Shown here: positions 7,701 through 18,097 of the stretch, piece after piece
How positions within the stretch are numbered: position 1 is the first letter of the stretch
Layout of the letters: every line of letters begins with the position of its first letter
Source: Yoonia maritima
GTDB lineage: Bacteria; Pseudomonadota; Alphaproteobacteria; Rhodobacterales; Rhodobacteraceae
Length of the DNA stretch: 64,000 bases
Assembly: GCF_002933395.1 (NCBI RefSeq)
Contig: NZ_CM009490.1
Coordinates: 151,372 to 215,371 of the forward strand
Direction: 5' to 3'
Made by a program: the position numbers and the translations under genes
The notes under the pieces: generated by a model
What the model was told of the DNA's origin: nothing
The model's input: only the letters and a program-made list of their open reading frames with translations
Database searches by the model: none

Positions 7701-9206
7701 ATGATGCAAAGAATCCATGATTTGATTGGGGGAAATCCGTCTGACAGCGTAGCAGTGATCGCGGATGACGGTCGGAGTTACACCTATGGTGATCTCGACC
7801 GTATCTCGGACGAGATGGCGCAGATGTTACGCGTCCACGGCGTTCGCGGGGGTGACCGTGTTGTTCTGCTTGCCGAAAACGGGATGACCTATGTCGCTGC
7901 GATTTTAGCGATCAGCAAGGTTGACGCGTGGATTGTTCCGCTAAATGCACGCGTGACCGAACGTGATATCGACACCGCGCTAGCCCATTCCGATGCGCGC
8001 TGCATTCTTTACACGGTTGATGATTCTTCTGCGGCCCAAGCACATGCTACCCGTGTCGGGGGCGTTGAATTGGGCACGCTGGATTGTGGGCGTATCGTTG
8101 CTTCACCCGCGCGTGACGTAGCGGTTGAACCTGTTGTGACCGGTGCAGATCAGGTCGCAGCATTGTTTTATACGTCAGGCACGACCGGCGCGCCAAAAGG
8201 GGTGATGCTAACCCACGCAAACCTTATCTTTGTTGCAACCGCAACGTCCCGCATACGCGAAATGGGCGATAATGATGTGGTTCTGGGCGTATTGCCCGGA
8301 ACGCATGTTTACGGATTTGGCGCAATCCTTCTTCCGGTTTGGGATATCGGAGCAACCATTCGGTTGATGCCACGGTTTGACGCAAGGCGGGTTTTGGATG
8401 CGCTGCAAGACAACGTGACGTTGTTCCCAGCGGTGCCGCAGATGTACGCCGCCATTTTAAAAGAACTGCATGACACAGGTGTAGACCATGTCGAGACACC
8501 GCTTCGCGTTATGTCTTCGGGTGGTGCGCCGCTTGATCCGCATTGGAAATCCGAGATCGAGCGCAAATTCGGTGTGCATATGGATAACGGCTACGGGATG
8601 ACCGAAGCTTCGCCGACAATATCGGTCACGCGGCGTGATGACCTACGGCAAGACACGTCTGTTGGGCTTGCGCTACCGGGCTTGGAAGTCGTGCTTCGCG
8701 GTATCACCGAAGATGGGGCTGGTGAAATCTGTGTACGCGGTCCAAATGTGATGAAGGGCTATTACAAAGACACTGATGCGACTGCAAAAGCTATCACTGC
8801 TGACGGTTTCCTAAAGACAGGCGATGTCGGTCGTATTGACCCCGACGGTGCGATTCACATCGTTGGTCGCTGCAAAGAATTGATCGTGCATTCGGGTTTC
8901 AACGTCTACCCGGCCGAAGTGGAAAGCGCATTGAATGCGCATAAATCGGTGGTGCAATCCGCTGTCGTCGGGCGCGAACGTGCGGGTAACGAAGACGTTT
9001 TGGCCTTTGTTACCGTGTCAGGTGACGTGACCGAAGCAGAGTTGCGAAGCTGGATGCGCGAGAACGTCGTTTCCTACAAAATTCCTCTGCACATTGTTCT
9101 GGTGGATAGCCTACCACAGGCCGCGACGGGCAAAATCCTGAAAGGATCTTTAACGACCATCTTTGCCGAAATGCTTAGCCAGATGGACACTGAAAAAGAT
9201 GCTTAA
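7701..9206 (+). CDS. acyl-CoA ligase (AMP-forming, ANL superfamily)
   Basis: A 501-residue ATP-dependent acid:CoA ligase. Visible motifs are the P-loop YTSGTTGAPKG (about residue 160), GYGMTEASP (A5), the GRCKELIVHSGFNVYP hinge region and the catalytic lysine in ATGKILKG near the C-terminus. The frame is open upstream to 7497, but that would run into the IclR gene; the ATG at 7701 has GGGGAGA about ten bases before it. It should activate the carboxylic acid that enters the island. PimA-like and medium- or long-chain ligases share these motifs, so chain type is open. It overlaps the next thiolase by 8 bp. Confidence 0.92.
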   Translation: MMQRIHDLIGGNPSDSVAVIADDGRSYTYGDLDRISDEMAQMLRVHGVRGGDRVVLLAENGMTYVAAILAISKVDAWIVPLNARVTERDIDTALAHSDARCILYTVDDSSAAQAHATRVGGVELGTLDCGRIVASPARDVAVEPVVTGADQVAALFYTSGTTGAPKGVMLTHANLIFVATATSRIREMGDNDVVLGVLPGTHVYGFGAILLPVWDIGATIRLMPRFDARRVLDALQDNVTLFPAVPQMYAAILKELHDTGVDHVETPLRVMSSGGAPLDPHWKSEIERKFGVHMDNGYGMTEASPTISVTRRDDLRQDTSVGLALPGLEVVLRGITEDGAGEICVRGPNVMKGYYKDTDATAKAITADGFLKTGDVGRIDPDGAIHIVGRCKELIVHSGFNVYPAEVESALNAHKSVVQSAVVGRERAGNEDVLAFVTVSGDVTEAELRSWMRENVVSYKIPLHIVLVDSLPQAATGKILKGSLTTIFAEMLSQMDTEKDA

Positions 9207-10389
9207 TGCTTTTGTTTATGACGGGCTGCGCAGCCCGTTTGGCCGCCATGGTGGCGCGCTTGCTGCGATCCGGCCTGATGACTTAGCCGCCCAAGTTATC
9301 GCAAAATTAGTGAGACGCAGCCCGTTTCCGCCTGAGATGATCGAAGACGTTATTTTGGGGAATGTTTGCCAATCTGGTGAAGACAGCCGCAATATCGCGC
9401 GCTTTGCCGGATTGCTGGCTGGTTTGCCGATTGAGGTGGGCGGTCTGACAGTGAACCGTTTGTGCGGCTCGTCAATGGCGTCGGCGCTTGACGCCGCGCG
9501 GTCTGTAACGCTGGGCGAGGCCCCGCTTTATATCGCGGGCGGCGTCGAAAGCATGACGCGTGCGCCATTTGCCATCGGAAAAAGTGCCAGCGCTTGGGAT
9601 CGTAACAACACGATATATGACACCGCAATTGGCACCCGCTTTCCCAATCCGAAAATAGCCGAGATGTACGGCGATTTTCCGATGCCGGAAACGGCTGACA
9701 ACCTTGCCGTTGATTATGAAGTCACGCGCGATGCGTCAGATGCTTTTGCCTTTGCTTCACAACAACGGTTCGAAGCGGCACGTGCGCGTGGTTTCTTTGA
9801 TGAAGAGATTACCCCGATCAACGTGACCGGAAAACGGGGCGCGGTTACGGTGGTGGACCAAGACGAACACCCCCGGCCCGACGCGAACCTTGAAAAGATG
9901 AACGCGATGCGCCCGCTTTTTGCAGGGGGCGTTACGACCGCCGCCAATGCGTCAGGGATCAACGATGGGGCCGCAATGCTGATGATCGGCGCAGCGTCGG
10001 ACAAGGCCAAGCCAATTGGCCGGATTGTTGCAGGCGCGGTCGCTGGTGTACCGCCGCGTATCATGGGGATCGGTCCGGCCTTTGCGGTTCCCAAAGCATT
10101 GGAACGCGCTGGCCTAACCATGGCTGATATGGATCTGATCGAAATTAACGAAGCCTTTGCCGCGCAGGCGGTTGCCTGCTGCAAACATTTGGGCATCGAC
10201 GCGAACGACAGCCGTGTGAACCCACATGGCGGGGCAATCGCGGTGGGTCATCCATTGGGCGCAAGCGGCGCACGGATCATCCTGACAGCATTACGAAATT
10301 TACAAGAAACAGGCGGAAAATATGCCTGCCTCTCGATGTGTATCGGGGTGGGGCAGGGCATCGCCATTATCGTGGAGTCTATTAAATGA
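9199..10389 (+). CDS. thiolase, 3-oxoadipyl-CoA thiolase-like
   Basis: A 396-residue thiolase close to the PcaF/PaaJ type: it contains [10 protein letters not shown] with the nucleophilic cysteine, the [11 protein letters not shown] segment characteristic of 3-oxoadipyl-CoA thiolases, [18 protein letters not shown] and the C-terminal SMCIGVGQG cysteine motif. The ATG at 9199 overlaps the ligase stop (ATGCTTAA); a longer reading from 9163 lies inside the ligase and is unlikely. PcaF-like thiolases cleave 3-oxo-dicarboxylyl-CoAs, which fits a dicarboxylate (pim-like) role for the operon. This remains an inference from similarity. Confidence 0.9.
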   Translation: MLNAFVYDGLRSPFGRHGGALAAIRPDDLAAQVIAKLVRRSPFPPEMIEDVILGNVCQSGEDSRNIARFAGLLAGLPIEVGGLTVNRLCGSSMASALDAARSVTLGEAPLYIAGGVESMTRAPFAIGKSASAWDRNNTIYDTAIGTRFPNPKIAEMYGDFPMPETADNLAVDYEVTRDASDAFAFASQQRFEAARARGFFDEEITPINVTGKRGAVTVVDQDEHPRPDANLEKMNAMRPLFAGGVTTAANASGINDGAAMLMIGAASDKAKPIGRIVAGAVAGVPPRIMGIGPAFAVPKALERAGLTMADMDLIEINEAFAAQAVACCKHLGIDANDSRVNPHGGAIAVGHPLGASGARIILTALRNLQETGGKYACLSMCIGVGQGIAIIVESIK

Positions 10390-11147
10390 GGGTCTTAGTC
10401 CCTGTTAAACGTGTCATCGACTATAACGTCAAAGTGCGCGTCAAAGCGGACGGCACAGGTGTCGATCTGGCCAACGTCAAAATGTCGATGAACCCCTTCG
10501 ACGAAATCGCCGTCGAAGAAGCAATCCGTCTAAAGGAAGCAGGCACAGTCGACGAAGTTGTCGTTGTTTCCATTGGCGTCAAACAGGCGCAAGAAACGCT
10601 GCGCACTGCGCTTGCAATGGGTGCAGACCGCGCGATTTTGATCGAAGCGGTTACAGATGTGCACGACGATATCGAACCGCTAAGCGTTGCGAAATTGCTG
10701 GCCGAGGTGGTGAAGCAAGAAGCGCCGGGTTTGGTGCTTTGCGGCAAACAGGCGATCGACAATGACATGAACGCCACAGGGCAGATGCTGTCGGCATTGT
10801 TGGGTTGGTCGCAGGCGACCTTTGCGTCCGAAGTTGGCGTTGACGGTGATCATGCGACGGTCACACGCGAAGTCGACGGCGGGTTGCAAACCATCAAGGT
10901 TAAGATGCCGACGATTATCACCGTCGATCTACGCCTAAACGAACCGCGCTATGCGTCGCTGCCCAATATCATGAAAGCCAAGAAAAAGCCGCTTGAGGTG
11001 AAAACACCCGCCGAATTGGGTGTCGATGTTACCCCGCGTCTTCAGATTATCAGCACCAAAGAACCCGCACAGCGTTCGGCAGGCGTGATCGTCAAAGACG
11101 TGAACGAACTGATTGCGAAACTCAAAGACGAAGCGGGGGTCATCTGA
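10386..11147 (+). CDS. etfB: electron transfer flavoprotein beta subunit
   Basis: A 253-residue EtfB with the family N-terminus [19 protein letters not shown], the conserved [18 protein letters not shown] segment and the downstream [22 protein letters not shown] signature. It binds AMP and, with EtfA, carries electrons from acyl-CoA dehydrogenases to ETF:quinone oxidoreductase. It overlaps the thiolase stop by four bases (ATGA) and is coupled to etfA by TGATG. Because Rhodobacterales normally also carry housekeeping etf genes, this may be a dedicated copy for the pathway; whether another copy exists cannot be seen here. Confidence 0.97.
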   Translation: MRVLVPVKRVIDYNVKVRVKADGTGVDLANVKMSMNPFDEIAVEEAIRLKEAGTVDEVVVVSIGVKQAQETLRTALAMGADRAILIEAVTDVHDDIEPLSVAKLLAEVVKQEAPGLVLCGKQAIDNDMNATGQMLSALLGWSQATFASEVGVDGDHATVTREVDGGLQTIKVKMPTIITVDLRLNEPRYASLPNIMKAKKKPLEVKTPAELGVDVTPRLQIISTKEPAQRSAGVIVKDVNELIAKLKDEAGVI

Positions 11148-12073
11148 TGGCTGTATTACTATTGGCCGAAATGCAGGGCGGGGAAATCTCGCTTGATCAA
11201 ACTGGCAAGGCTGTCACTGCGGCGCAGGCGCTTGGTGATGTGACTCTTCTTTGTGCATCTGCAGGATGCGCGGATGCGGCAGCACAGGGTGCAAAACTGG
11301 CGGGTGTTAGCAAAGTTCTATGTGCTGACGATGCCGCCTATGGAAATGGCTTGGCTGAACCCGTGGCGGCGCTGATCGTATCACTGGCAGGGGATTATTC
11401 GCATATCGTTGCCCCGGCGACCGCTAGCGCGAAAAACATCCTGCCACGTGTTTCGGCGCTGCTTGATGTGATGGTTTTGACGGATGTCACTGCGGTTGTT
11501 GATGGCGATACGTTTGAACGCCCAATTTATGCGGGCAATGCGATCCAGACAGTAAAATCGACTGACCCGACCAAGGTGCTGACAGTACGTACCGCGGGTT
11601 TTAGCGCTGCTGCCCAAACAGGGTCCGCGACCGTCGAAACCATTGCGGCCGCGTATGATCCCGGTCTGTCCGAATGGGTCGAAGATAAGGTCCAGCAAAG
11701 CGACCGCCCAGATCTGACCTCGGCCAAGATCGTTGTGTCCGGTGGGCGTGGCGTTGGATCCGAAGAACATTTCAAAATTATCGAAGCCTTGGCGGATAAA
11801 CTTGATGCGGCTGTTGGTGCGTCCCGTGCCGCCGTTGATTCAGGCTATGCGCCCAACGATTGGCAGGTGGGGCAGACTGGTAAGGTCGTCGCCCCTGATC
11901 TTTATATCGCCGCCGGTATTTCGGGCGCGATCCAGCATCTGGCGGGCATGAAAGACAGCAAGATCATCGTCGCCATCAACAAAGACGAAGAAGCGCCGAT
12001 TTTTCAGGTCGCGGATTATGGGTTGGTCGCCGACCTATTCGATGCCGTGCCTACGCTGACCGAAGCACTTTGA
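11147..12073 (+). CDS. etfA: electron transfer flavoprotein alpha subunit
   Basis: A 308-residue EtfA. The N-terminal domain resembles EtfB, and the C-terminal FAD domain contains the signature from SGGRGVGS through [19 protein letters not shown] and [13 protein letters not shown] to [10 protein letters not shown]. It forms the FAD-binding subunit of the heterodimer with the etfB product, whose stop it overlaps by one base. It accepts electrons from the four acyl-CoA dehydrogenase-type subunits of this island and delivers them to the membrane ETF:ubiquinone oxidoreductase, which is not encoded in this window. Confidence 0.97.
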   Translation: MAVLLLAEMQGGEISLDQTGKAVTAAQALGDVTLLCASAGCADAAAQGAKLAGVSKVLCADDAAYGNGLAEPVAALIVSLAGDYSHIVAPATASAKNILPRVSALLDVMVLTDVTAVVDGDTFERPIYAGNAIQTVKSTDPTKVLTVRTAGFSAAAQTGSATVETIAAAYDPGLSEWVEDKVQQSDRPDLTSAKIVVSGGRGVGSEEHFKIIEALADKLDAAVGASRAAVDSGYAPNDWQVGQTGKVVAPDLYIAAGISGAIQHLAGMKDSKIIVAINKDEEAPIFQVADYGLVADLFDAVPTLTEAL

Positions 12074-12089
12074 CCAGATCGAGAGAAAC

Positions 12090-14171
12090 ATGACTGAAGT
12101 CGTTACAATTCAAAAATTCGATGACATCGCGACGATCTGCATCGACAACCCCCCAGTGAATGCTGCGGGTCACGCGATGCGCAAAGGCGTTGTTGATGCA
12201 TTAGACACGCTTGAGGCCGACCCGGCGGTAAAGGCGATCGCGCTATATTGCGCAGGCCGCACATTTGTCGCGGGTGCCGATATTCGTGAATTTGGCAAGC
12301 CGTCCCAACCGCCCGTGTTGCCTGATGTGTGCAATCGGTTAGAGGCATCTTCGAAACCCATCGTGGCAATCCTGCACGGCACCGCGCTTGGTGGCGGGCT
12401 TGAGGTGGCGCTGTGCTGTCACGCCCGTGTCGGGATCACAGGGTCCAAGGTTGGTCTGCCCGAGGTAAATCTTGGTCTGCTGCCCGGCTCGGGTGGGACT
12501 ATCCGCCTGCCACGTGTCGCGGATACGGCGACCACAATTAAGATGATCACCGGCGGCGCGCCTATTTCGGCGGAAGACGCGCTAAAGCATGGCATTATTG
12601 ATCGGCTAGAAGATGGCGATCCCGCACAGGTTGCCGTCGCCATGGCCAAAGAATTGCGTGACGGCAAATTAAAGGCCCGTGTCACGCGTGATCTGCTGGT
12701 CAACCTAAGCGCCGACAAAATGTCTGCCGCCCGGTCGAAATTCGAAGCGTTAGGATCAAAAGGTGTGGTCGCCTTGCGTGCCTTGCGCGCAATTGAGGGT
12801 GCCACAAAACTGGTGAACGAAGGATTGGCAGCGGAACGGGCGCTGTTCATCGAAGCATTGGCGAGCGACGAACATCATGGCCTGAAACACGCGTTCTTTG
12901 CTGAACGCGCAGTGGCAAACATCCCCGAAGCCAAGGAACCACCGCGCGAGATTAAGACCGCGGGTGTGATTGGCGGCGGCACGATGGGATCAGGTATTGC
13001 GACGTCCATGTTGCTGGCCGGCATTCCTGTCACTGTCATTGAAATGGCAGAGGACCGCGTCGCATTTGCGGTGAAAACGATCACCGGCAATCTGCAAGGC
13101 GCGGTCAAACGCGGGAAACTATCCCAACAAGCCTTTGACGCGACGGTCGCCAAGCTGACGGTGACCACGGATATGAACAGCCTTTCCGACGTTGATCTGG
13201 TGATCGAGGCGGTGTTTGAAAGCATGGAAGTCAAGCACGAGGTATTCGCCAAGTTAGATGCCGTTTGCAAAACCGGTGCAATTCTTGCCTCTAACACATC
13301 ATACCTGAACATAGACGAAATCGCGAAGGCGGTGACACGTCCGCAAGACGTGATCGGTTTGCACTTCTTTTCGCCCGCGCATGTGATGCGCCTGTTAGAA
13401 GTCGTCGTCGCGGGTAAAACCGCGCCGGATGTTGTAGCGACGGGTTTTGCCTTGGCAAAGCGCCTGCGCAAAGTCGCTGTGCGGGCAGGGGTCTGTGACG
13501 GCTTTATCGGTAATCGGATATTGGCGCACTATGCGCGGTCCACGGGTTACATGATGATGGACGGCGCCGATTATGAACAGATCGACAATGCGCTGGTCGG
13601 GTTTGGTGCGGCCATGGGGCCGTTCACCGTCGGTGATCTGTCTGGTCTTGATATCGGCTGGGCAGAACGTAAACGCCGTGCACCGCTACGACCTGCCGAG
13701 GAACGCTATGTCGGGGTTGCTGATAAAATCTGCGAAGCGGGCGACTTTGGCCGAAAGACTGGCAAGGGTTACTATGTGTATTGGCCCGATGGTTCGAAAA
13801 CGAAGAACCCAGATGTCGCCCAGTTCATCGCGGATGAACAAGCCGAACGGGGCATCACCCCGCGCAGCTTTACCGATAAAGAAATCGTTGATCGTTATAT
13901 CACTGCAATGATCGTTGAATGCGCGCGCGTCGTCGAAGAAGGCATCGCGCTGCGCCCTATCGATGTTGATGCGGTGTTTTTGTTTGGCTACGGCTTTCCA
14001 CGCCATCGCGGTGGCCCGCTTTGTTATGCGGATAAGATCGGTGCGCAAACGCTGGTCGCGCGGATCAACACCTATGCCAAAGATGACGCCTATTACTGGC
14101 GCGTTCCCGCAATGCTGCAAAAAATGGCCGATGACGGCACCACATTCGCTGATTTGAACAAGGAGCGCTGA
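12090..14171 (+). CDS. fused enoyl-CoA hydratase / 3-hydroxyacyl-CoA dehydrogenase
   Basis: A 693-residue bifunctional FadJ/PimF-type enzyme. The N-terminal crotonase domain has the oxyanion-hole FVAGADI segment, GGGLEVAL and GLPEVNLGLLPGSGG, supplying both catalytic glutamates. The central NAD domain begins around residue 290 with GVIGGGTMGSGIA, and HFFSPAHVM carries the dehydrogenase histidine. Two C-terminal HAD domains follow. It performs hydration of enoyl-CoA and NAD-dependent oxidation to 3-ketoacyl-CoA. The start lies 16 bp after etfA with GAGAGAA as ribosome site. Its order next to PimC/PimD-like genes resembles the pimFABCDE operon of Rhodopseudomonas. Confidence 0.95.
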   Translation: MTEVVTIQKFDDIATICIDNPPVNAAGHAMRKGVVDALDTLEADPAVKAIALYCAGRTFVAGADIREFGKPSQPPVLPDVCNRLEASSKPIVAILHGTALGGGLEVALCCHARVGITGSKVGLPEVNLGLLPGSGGTIRLPRVADTATTIKMITGGAPISAEDALKHGIIDRLEDGDPAQVAVAMAKELRDGKLKARVTRDLLVNLSADKMSAARSKFEALGSKGVVALRALRAIEGATKLVNEGLAAERALFIEALASDEHHGLKHAFFAERAVANIPEAKEPPREIKTAGVIGGGTMGSGIATSMLLAGIPVTVIEMAEDRVAFAVKTITGNLQGAVKRGKLSQQAFDATVAKLTVTTDMNSLSDVDLVIEAVFESMEVKHEVFAKLDAVCKTGAILASNTSYLNIDEIAKAVTRPQDVIGLHFFSPAHVMRLLEVVVAGKTAPDVVATGFALAKRLRKVAVRAGVCDGFIGNRILAHYARSTGYMMMDGADYEQIDNALVGFGAAMGPFTVGDLSGLDIGWAERKRRAPLRPAEERYVGVADKICEAGDFGRKTGKGYYVYWPDGSKTKNPDVAQFIADEQAERGITPRSFTDKEIVDRYITAMIVECARVVEEGIALRPIDVDAVFLFGYGFPRHRGGPLCYADKIGAQTLVARINTYAKDDAYYWRVPAMLQKMADDGTTFADLNKER

Positions 14172-14173
14172 TC

Positions 14174-15361
14174 ATGGATCTGCAATTCACCAAGGAAGAA
14201 GAAGACTTCCGCGACGAGGTCAAAGCATTCCTTCGGGATAATCTGCCAAAGGATATCCAACGCAAGGTGCGTAACAACACGCCCTTGGATAAGGCCGATT
14301 ATGAAAATTGGCACGCCATCATGCAAAGCCGGAATTGGCTGGGAATGACTTGGCCGGTGGAACACGGCGGACCCGGTTGGAATAACTATCAACGGCATAT
14401 CGTTGGCGAAGAAACCGCACTGGCCTATGCGCCGCGTTTGGTTGCATTTGGCGTCGCGATGTTGGGGCCTGTGTTGTTGAAATTCGGGACTGAAGAACAA
14501 AAGGCCGATATTCTGCCGGGTATCTTGGATGGTATCGACTGGTGGTGTCAGGGTTATTCCGAACCGGGCGCTGGTTCTGATCTGGCCAGCCTGAAAACCC
14601 GCGCGGTGCGTGACGGTGATGACTATATCATCAACGGGCAAAAGACGTGGACCACCCTTGGGCAGTACGCCAATAAAATTTTCTGCCTTGTCCGGACCGA
14701 CGCCGCCGCAAAAGCCCAAGAAGGTATCAGCTTTATCTTGGTTGATCTCGATACGCCCGGCATTGAAATGCGTCCCATCAAATTGATCGAAGGCGGTCAC
14801 GAGGTGAACGAGGTCTTCTTTACCGATGTGCGTGTCCCTGTTTCCAACTTGGTCGGGAAAGAAAACGAAGGCTGGACCATCGCGAAATACCTGCTGACCC
14901 ACGAACGGACCAACATTGCCGGCACCGGTTTTGCGATCCGCGATCTTGCCGCGCTTAAGGCACTGGCAGCCAAGACTATTCGCAACGGCAAACCACTGAT
15001 CGAAGACCCACTATTTGCAAAAGAAATCGCCGAGACCGAGATCGACCTTGAGGCGATCCGCATCACCAACCTGCGCGTTCTGTCCGAGAGCGAAACAGGG
15101 GCGGCGAGTGGGTACGAAAGCTCGATGTTGAAAATCAAGGGCACTGTGATCGTGCAGCGTCTGAATAGTCTGACACGTCAGGCATTAGGTGCAGCCGCCG
15201 CGCCTTTCCCGGCCGAAAAATTGCCAGCCAATGCGCTGACTGTTCCCGAAGATGCTGCCGCTGCTGCGGCCGCCTATTTTAACAACCGCAAACTGTCGAT
15301 TTTCGGTGGATCAAACGAGATCCAGCGCAACATTATCGCCAAAGATCTGTTCAGAGGATAA
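14174..15361 (+). CDS. acyl-CoA dehydrogenase, PimC-like large subunit
   Basis: A 395-residue acyl-CoA dehydrogenase with strong resemblance to the pimeloyl-CoA dehydrogenase large subunit: the segments WWCQGYSEPGAGSDLASL, NGQKTWTTL, EGGHEVNEVFF and C-terminal YFNNRKLSIFGGSNEIQRN match that type in order. It catalyses FAD-dependent alpha,beta-desaturation of an acyl-CoA. The gene starts 2 bp after the upstream stop and is followed after 4 bp by a PimD-like partner, so the two probably form a heteromer. A dicarboxylyl-CoA substrate is suggested by this similarity only. Confidence 0.93.
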   Translation: MDLQFTKEEEDFRDEVKAFLRDNLPKDIQRKVRNNTPLDKADYENWHAIMQSRNWLGMTWPVEHGGPGWNNYQRHIVGEETALAYAPRLVAFGVAMLGPVLLKFGTEEQKADILPGILDGIDWWCQGYSEPGAGSDLASLKTRAVRDGDDYIINGQKTWTTLGQYANKIFCLVRTDAAAKAQEGISFILVDLDTPGIEMRPIKLIEGGHEVNEVFFTDVRVPVSNLVGKENEGWTIAKYLLTHERTNIAGTGFAIRDLAALKALAAKTIRNGKPLIEDPLFAKEIAETEIDLEAIRITNLRVLSESETGAASGYESSMLKIKGTVIVQRLNSLTRQALGAAAAPFPAEKLPANALTVPEDAAAAAAAYFNNRKLSIFGGSNEIQRNIIAKDLFRG

Positions 15362-15365
15362 CGCC

Positions 15366-16418
15366 ATGGATTTCAACCTAAGTGAAGACCGCCGGATGCT
15401 CTCGGACACACTGCGCCGATATTTGACAGAGCAATACGATATCGAAACGCGTAACAAAGCGGCCTATGAAGCACCGTTTTACGTGCCGGAAAAATACATC
15501 GAGATGGCCGATCTGGGCGTCATCGGTGCGTTTGTCACTGAAGACCAAGGTGGGTTTGGTGGCCAAGGGTTCGATATCACCACCGTGTTCGAAGAACTGG
15601 GCCGAGCCATTTGCCCTGAACCTATGCTGGCCTCTTTGATGTCGGTGCGTTTGCTTGCTGATTTGGGGCAGGACGCGATGGTCGAAGATATCATCGGTGG
15701 CAGCAAACGCCCGGCGCTTGCCGTGTTCGAACCAGAGGCAGGTGAGCGACTGGCTGATATCACGGCATCTTTTGCCAATGGTAAGCTGACTGGTCGCAAA
15801 TCGGTCGTCTATGGTGCGCCAAATGCTGACGTTATTCTTGTCGCGGCAAGGGCTGATGGCAAAATCGGCCTCTATCTGACTGAAACCGCCGAAACCATTG
15901 ATTATGCGATGATCGATGGTGGTGGTGCAGCGGAAGTCATTCTTGATAACACCGCCGCCGTTTGTCTGGCAGAAGATTCCGAAGCAGCGTTGGAAGCTGC
16001 ATTTGATGCGGGTCGTTTGGCGCTGTGCGCCGAGGCCGTGGGCGCAATGGACGTTCTGCTTGCGATGACCGTCGACTTCATGAAACAGCGTCAGCAGTTT
16101 GGTCGCCCGATTGCCGTCTTTCAGGCGCTGCAACACCGCGTTGTCGATATGGCGATCGAGATCGAACAATGCCGCTCAATCACGGTTCTGGCGGCGTCGC
16201 ATCTCGCATCTGACCAACGTGCAAAATACGTCGCGATGGCAAAGAACCTGATCGGACGCACCTCTGTGAAGTTATCCGAGGAAGTGATCCAATTGCATGG
16301 CGGTATCGGCATGACGTGGGAATATCCGGGCGCGCATTATGCAAAGCGCCTGACCATGATTGACCATCAGCTGGGCGATGCATTGATCCAACTTCACAAA
16401 GTGATGCACGCCGCCTAG
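15366..16418 (+). CDS. acyl-CoA dehydrogenase, PimD-like small subunit
   Basis: A 350-residue acyl-CoA dehydrogenase family protein, shorter than its neighbour. The N-terminus MDFNLSEDRRMLSDT is typical of PimD-like small subunits, and the C-terminal QLHGGIGMTWEYPGAHYAKR contains the conserved segment around the catalytic-loop glutamate. The ATG at 15366 is preferred; an open frame extends to 15252 but lies inside the preceding gene. It is likely the second subunit of a heteromeric dehydrogenase with the product of 14174-15361. Function beyond acyl-CoA desaturation is not resolved. Confidence 0.92.
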   Translation: MDFNLSEDRRMLSDTLRRYLTEQYDIETRNKAAYEAPFYVPEKYIEMADLGVIGAFVTEDQGGFGGQGFDITTVFEELGRAICPEPMLASLMSVRLLADLGQDAMVEDIIGGSKRPALAVFEPEAGERLADITASFANGKLTGRKSVVYGAPNADVILVAARADGKIGLYLTETAETIDYAMIDGGGAAEVILDNTAAVCLAEDSEAALEAAFDAGRLALCAEAVGAMDVLLAMTVDFMKQRQQFGRPIAVFQALQHRVVDMAIEIEQCRSITVLAASHLASDQRAKYVAMAKNLIGRTSVKLSEEVIQLHGGIGMTWEYPGAHYAKRLTMIDHQLGDALIQLHKVMHAA

Positions 16419-16467
16419 CGCCATTCATTCAGCACAACGAATCCCAATTTGAGAGGGAACAAAGATC

Positions 16468-18075
16468 ATGGAAGAGTCTGACTACATTATTGTCGGTGGC
16501 GGATCATCGGGCTGTGTGATGGCCGAAAGGTTATCCGAAAACCCAATGACGAAGGTCTTGATGATTGAACGTGGTCGCAATGACTTTCACCCGTGGATTC
16601 ATATTCCCGCCGCGTTTTTCAAAATTCTGAAAAGCGGGCGGGATATTAAAAACTATGTTGCGGCCCCGTCCGAAGCGATGGCCGGTCGGCCAACCATCGT
16701 CCCAACGGGCAAGGTGATCGGCGGCGGTAGTTCTGTGAACGCGATGCTTTATGTGCGCGGCCAAAGCGAAGATTACGACAACTGGGCGCAGTTGGGTGCA
16801 AAGGGGTGGTCGTACAACGACTGCCTTCCGGTGTTCCGAGATCTCGAGAATAACGAGCTGTACAGCAACGACTATCACGGCAGCACCGGCGATTTGCACG
16901 TTTCAGAACCAAAGTTCAAACACCCGCTAAGTGAAGCGTTTGTTGCCGCGGCCCAAGAAACCGGCATCCCATTCAACCCGGACTTTAACGGCGCGGTACA
17001 AGAAGGCGTCGGCTTTTATCAAACGACCACGCATAACGGTCGGCGTTGGAGCGCGGCACAAGCATTTCTGCGCAAGGCTGAAAAACGCCCAAACCTAAAG
17101 ATCATGAAAAACACGAGCGTCACTAAGCTGACGTTTGATGGCACGCGGGCAACGGGTGTGATGTTGGAAAGTGGTCCAAAGATCAAAGCAAGATCCGAGG
17201 TGGTGATGTGTGCCGGGGCCTTTGAAACGCCGCGATTGCTGCAACTGTCAGGCATTGGGAACGCCCAAGACCTACGCGATCTGGGTATCGACGTGATAAG
17301 CGATCTACCCGGTGTAGGCGAGAATTACCAAGACCACCTTGAATCGACAGTGCAGGGCGAAACCATCGACCCGATTTCGAACTATCGTCATGACAAGGGC
17401 CTGCGTGCGGCGATGCATATGCTGCAATATCTGACCACGCGCAAAGGTCTGCTAACGTCGAATGTCTGTGAAACGGGCGGATTTATTGATGTGTCAGATG
17501 CTGGCATCCCTGATCTTCAGTTCCACGTATTGCCGTCGATGGTCGCAGGTCTGGACCGCCCAGCGATCGAGGCGCATGGGGTGTCTATCGGTCAATGTTT
17601 CTTGCGGCCAAAGTCGCGAGGGTCATACAAAATTAGGTCCGCTGATCCCACAAAAAAACCCGTTTTCATCAGTGGTGCGCTAACCGACAAGCACGATGTT
17701 GACCTGTTGATGCGTGGTGTACGCAAATCTATCGAGATTTTGGATGCGCCCGCTTTGGCCAAATACATCAAACGTCGGCATATGCCCGCACCTGATGTGG
17801 AAAACGATGATGCCGCGCTTGAAGAATATGTGCGTAAGACCGCAAAGACGCTCTTTCACCCGTCCTGCACGGTCAAAATGGGCGCAGATTCCGACCGCAT
17901 GGCATGCCTTGATAGTGAACTACGTGTACGCGGCGTGCAGGGGCTTCGGGTTTGCGACGCATCAGCAATGCCCGCATTGATCAGCGGCAATACCAACGCG
18001 CCAACCATGATGATCGCCGAACGCGCGGCGCGGTTCATCTTGGGCAAAGATACAATTGCAACGCAATCAGCCTAA
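16468..18075 (+). CDS. GMC family FAD-dependent alcohol oxidoreductase
   Basis: A 535-residue glucose-methanol-choline oxidoreductase. The N-terminus holds the FAD dinucleotide motif YIIVGGGSSGCVMAERL and the GKVIGGGSSVNAMLYVRG signature; the C-terminal part has the FHPSCTVKMG histidine and SGNTNAPTMM asparagine motifs that form the active-site pair. It probably oxidises a primary alcohol to an aldehyde, as choline or polyethylene-glycol dehydrogenases do, with the following aldehyde dehydrogenase finishing the oxidation to an acid. No signal peptide is visible, so it acts in the cytoplasm. A 49-bp gap with GAGAGGGAAC precedes it. Confidence 0.94.
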   Translation: MEESDYIIVGGGSSGCVMAERLSENPMTKVLMIERGRNDFHPWIHIPAAFFKILKSGRDIKNYVAAPSEAMAGRPTIVPTGKVIGGGSSVNAMLYVRGQSEDYDNWAQLGAKGWSYNDCLPVFRDLENNELYSNDYHGSTGDLHVSEPKFKHPLSEAFVAAAQETGIPFNPDFNGAVQEGVGFYQTTTHNGRRWSAAQAFLRKAEKRPNLKIMKNTSVTKLTFDGTRATGVMLESGPKIKARSEVVMCAGAFETPRLLQLSGIGNAQDLRDLGIDVISDLPGVGENYQDHLESTVQGETIDPISNYRHDKGLRAAMHMLQYLTTRKGLLTSNVCETGGFIDVSDAGIPDLQFHVLPSMVAGLDRPAIEAHGVSIGQCFLRPKSRGSYKIRSADPTKKPVFISGALTDKHDVDLLMRGVRKSIEILDAPALAKYIKRRHMPAPDVENDDAALEEYVRKTAKTLFHPSCTVKMGADSDRMACLDSELRVRGVQGLRVCDASAMPALISGNTNAPTMMIAERAARFILGKDTIATQSA

Positions 18076-18097
18076 GCGCAGCGCCAAAGGAAGAACA

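Noticed and set aside
11585..11592. GTACGTAC inside etfA, similar to the regulon palindrome
   Set aside because: The flanking bases do not extend the palindrome to TGTACGTACA and the site is inside a coding region of an unrelated operon.
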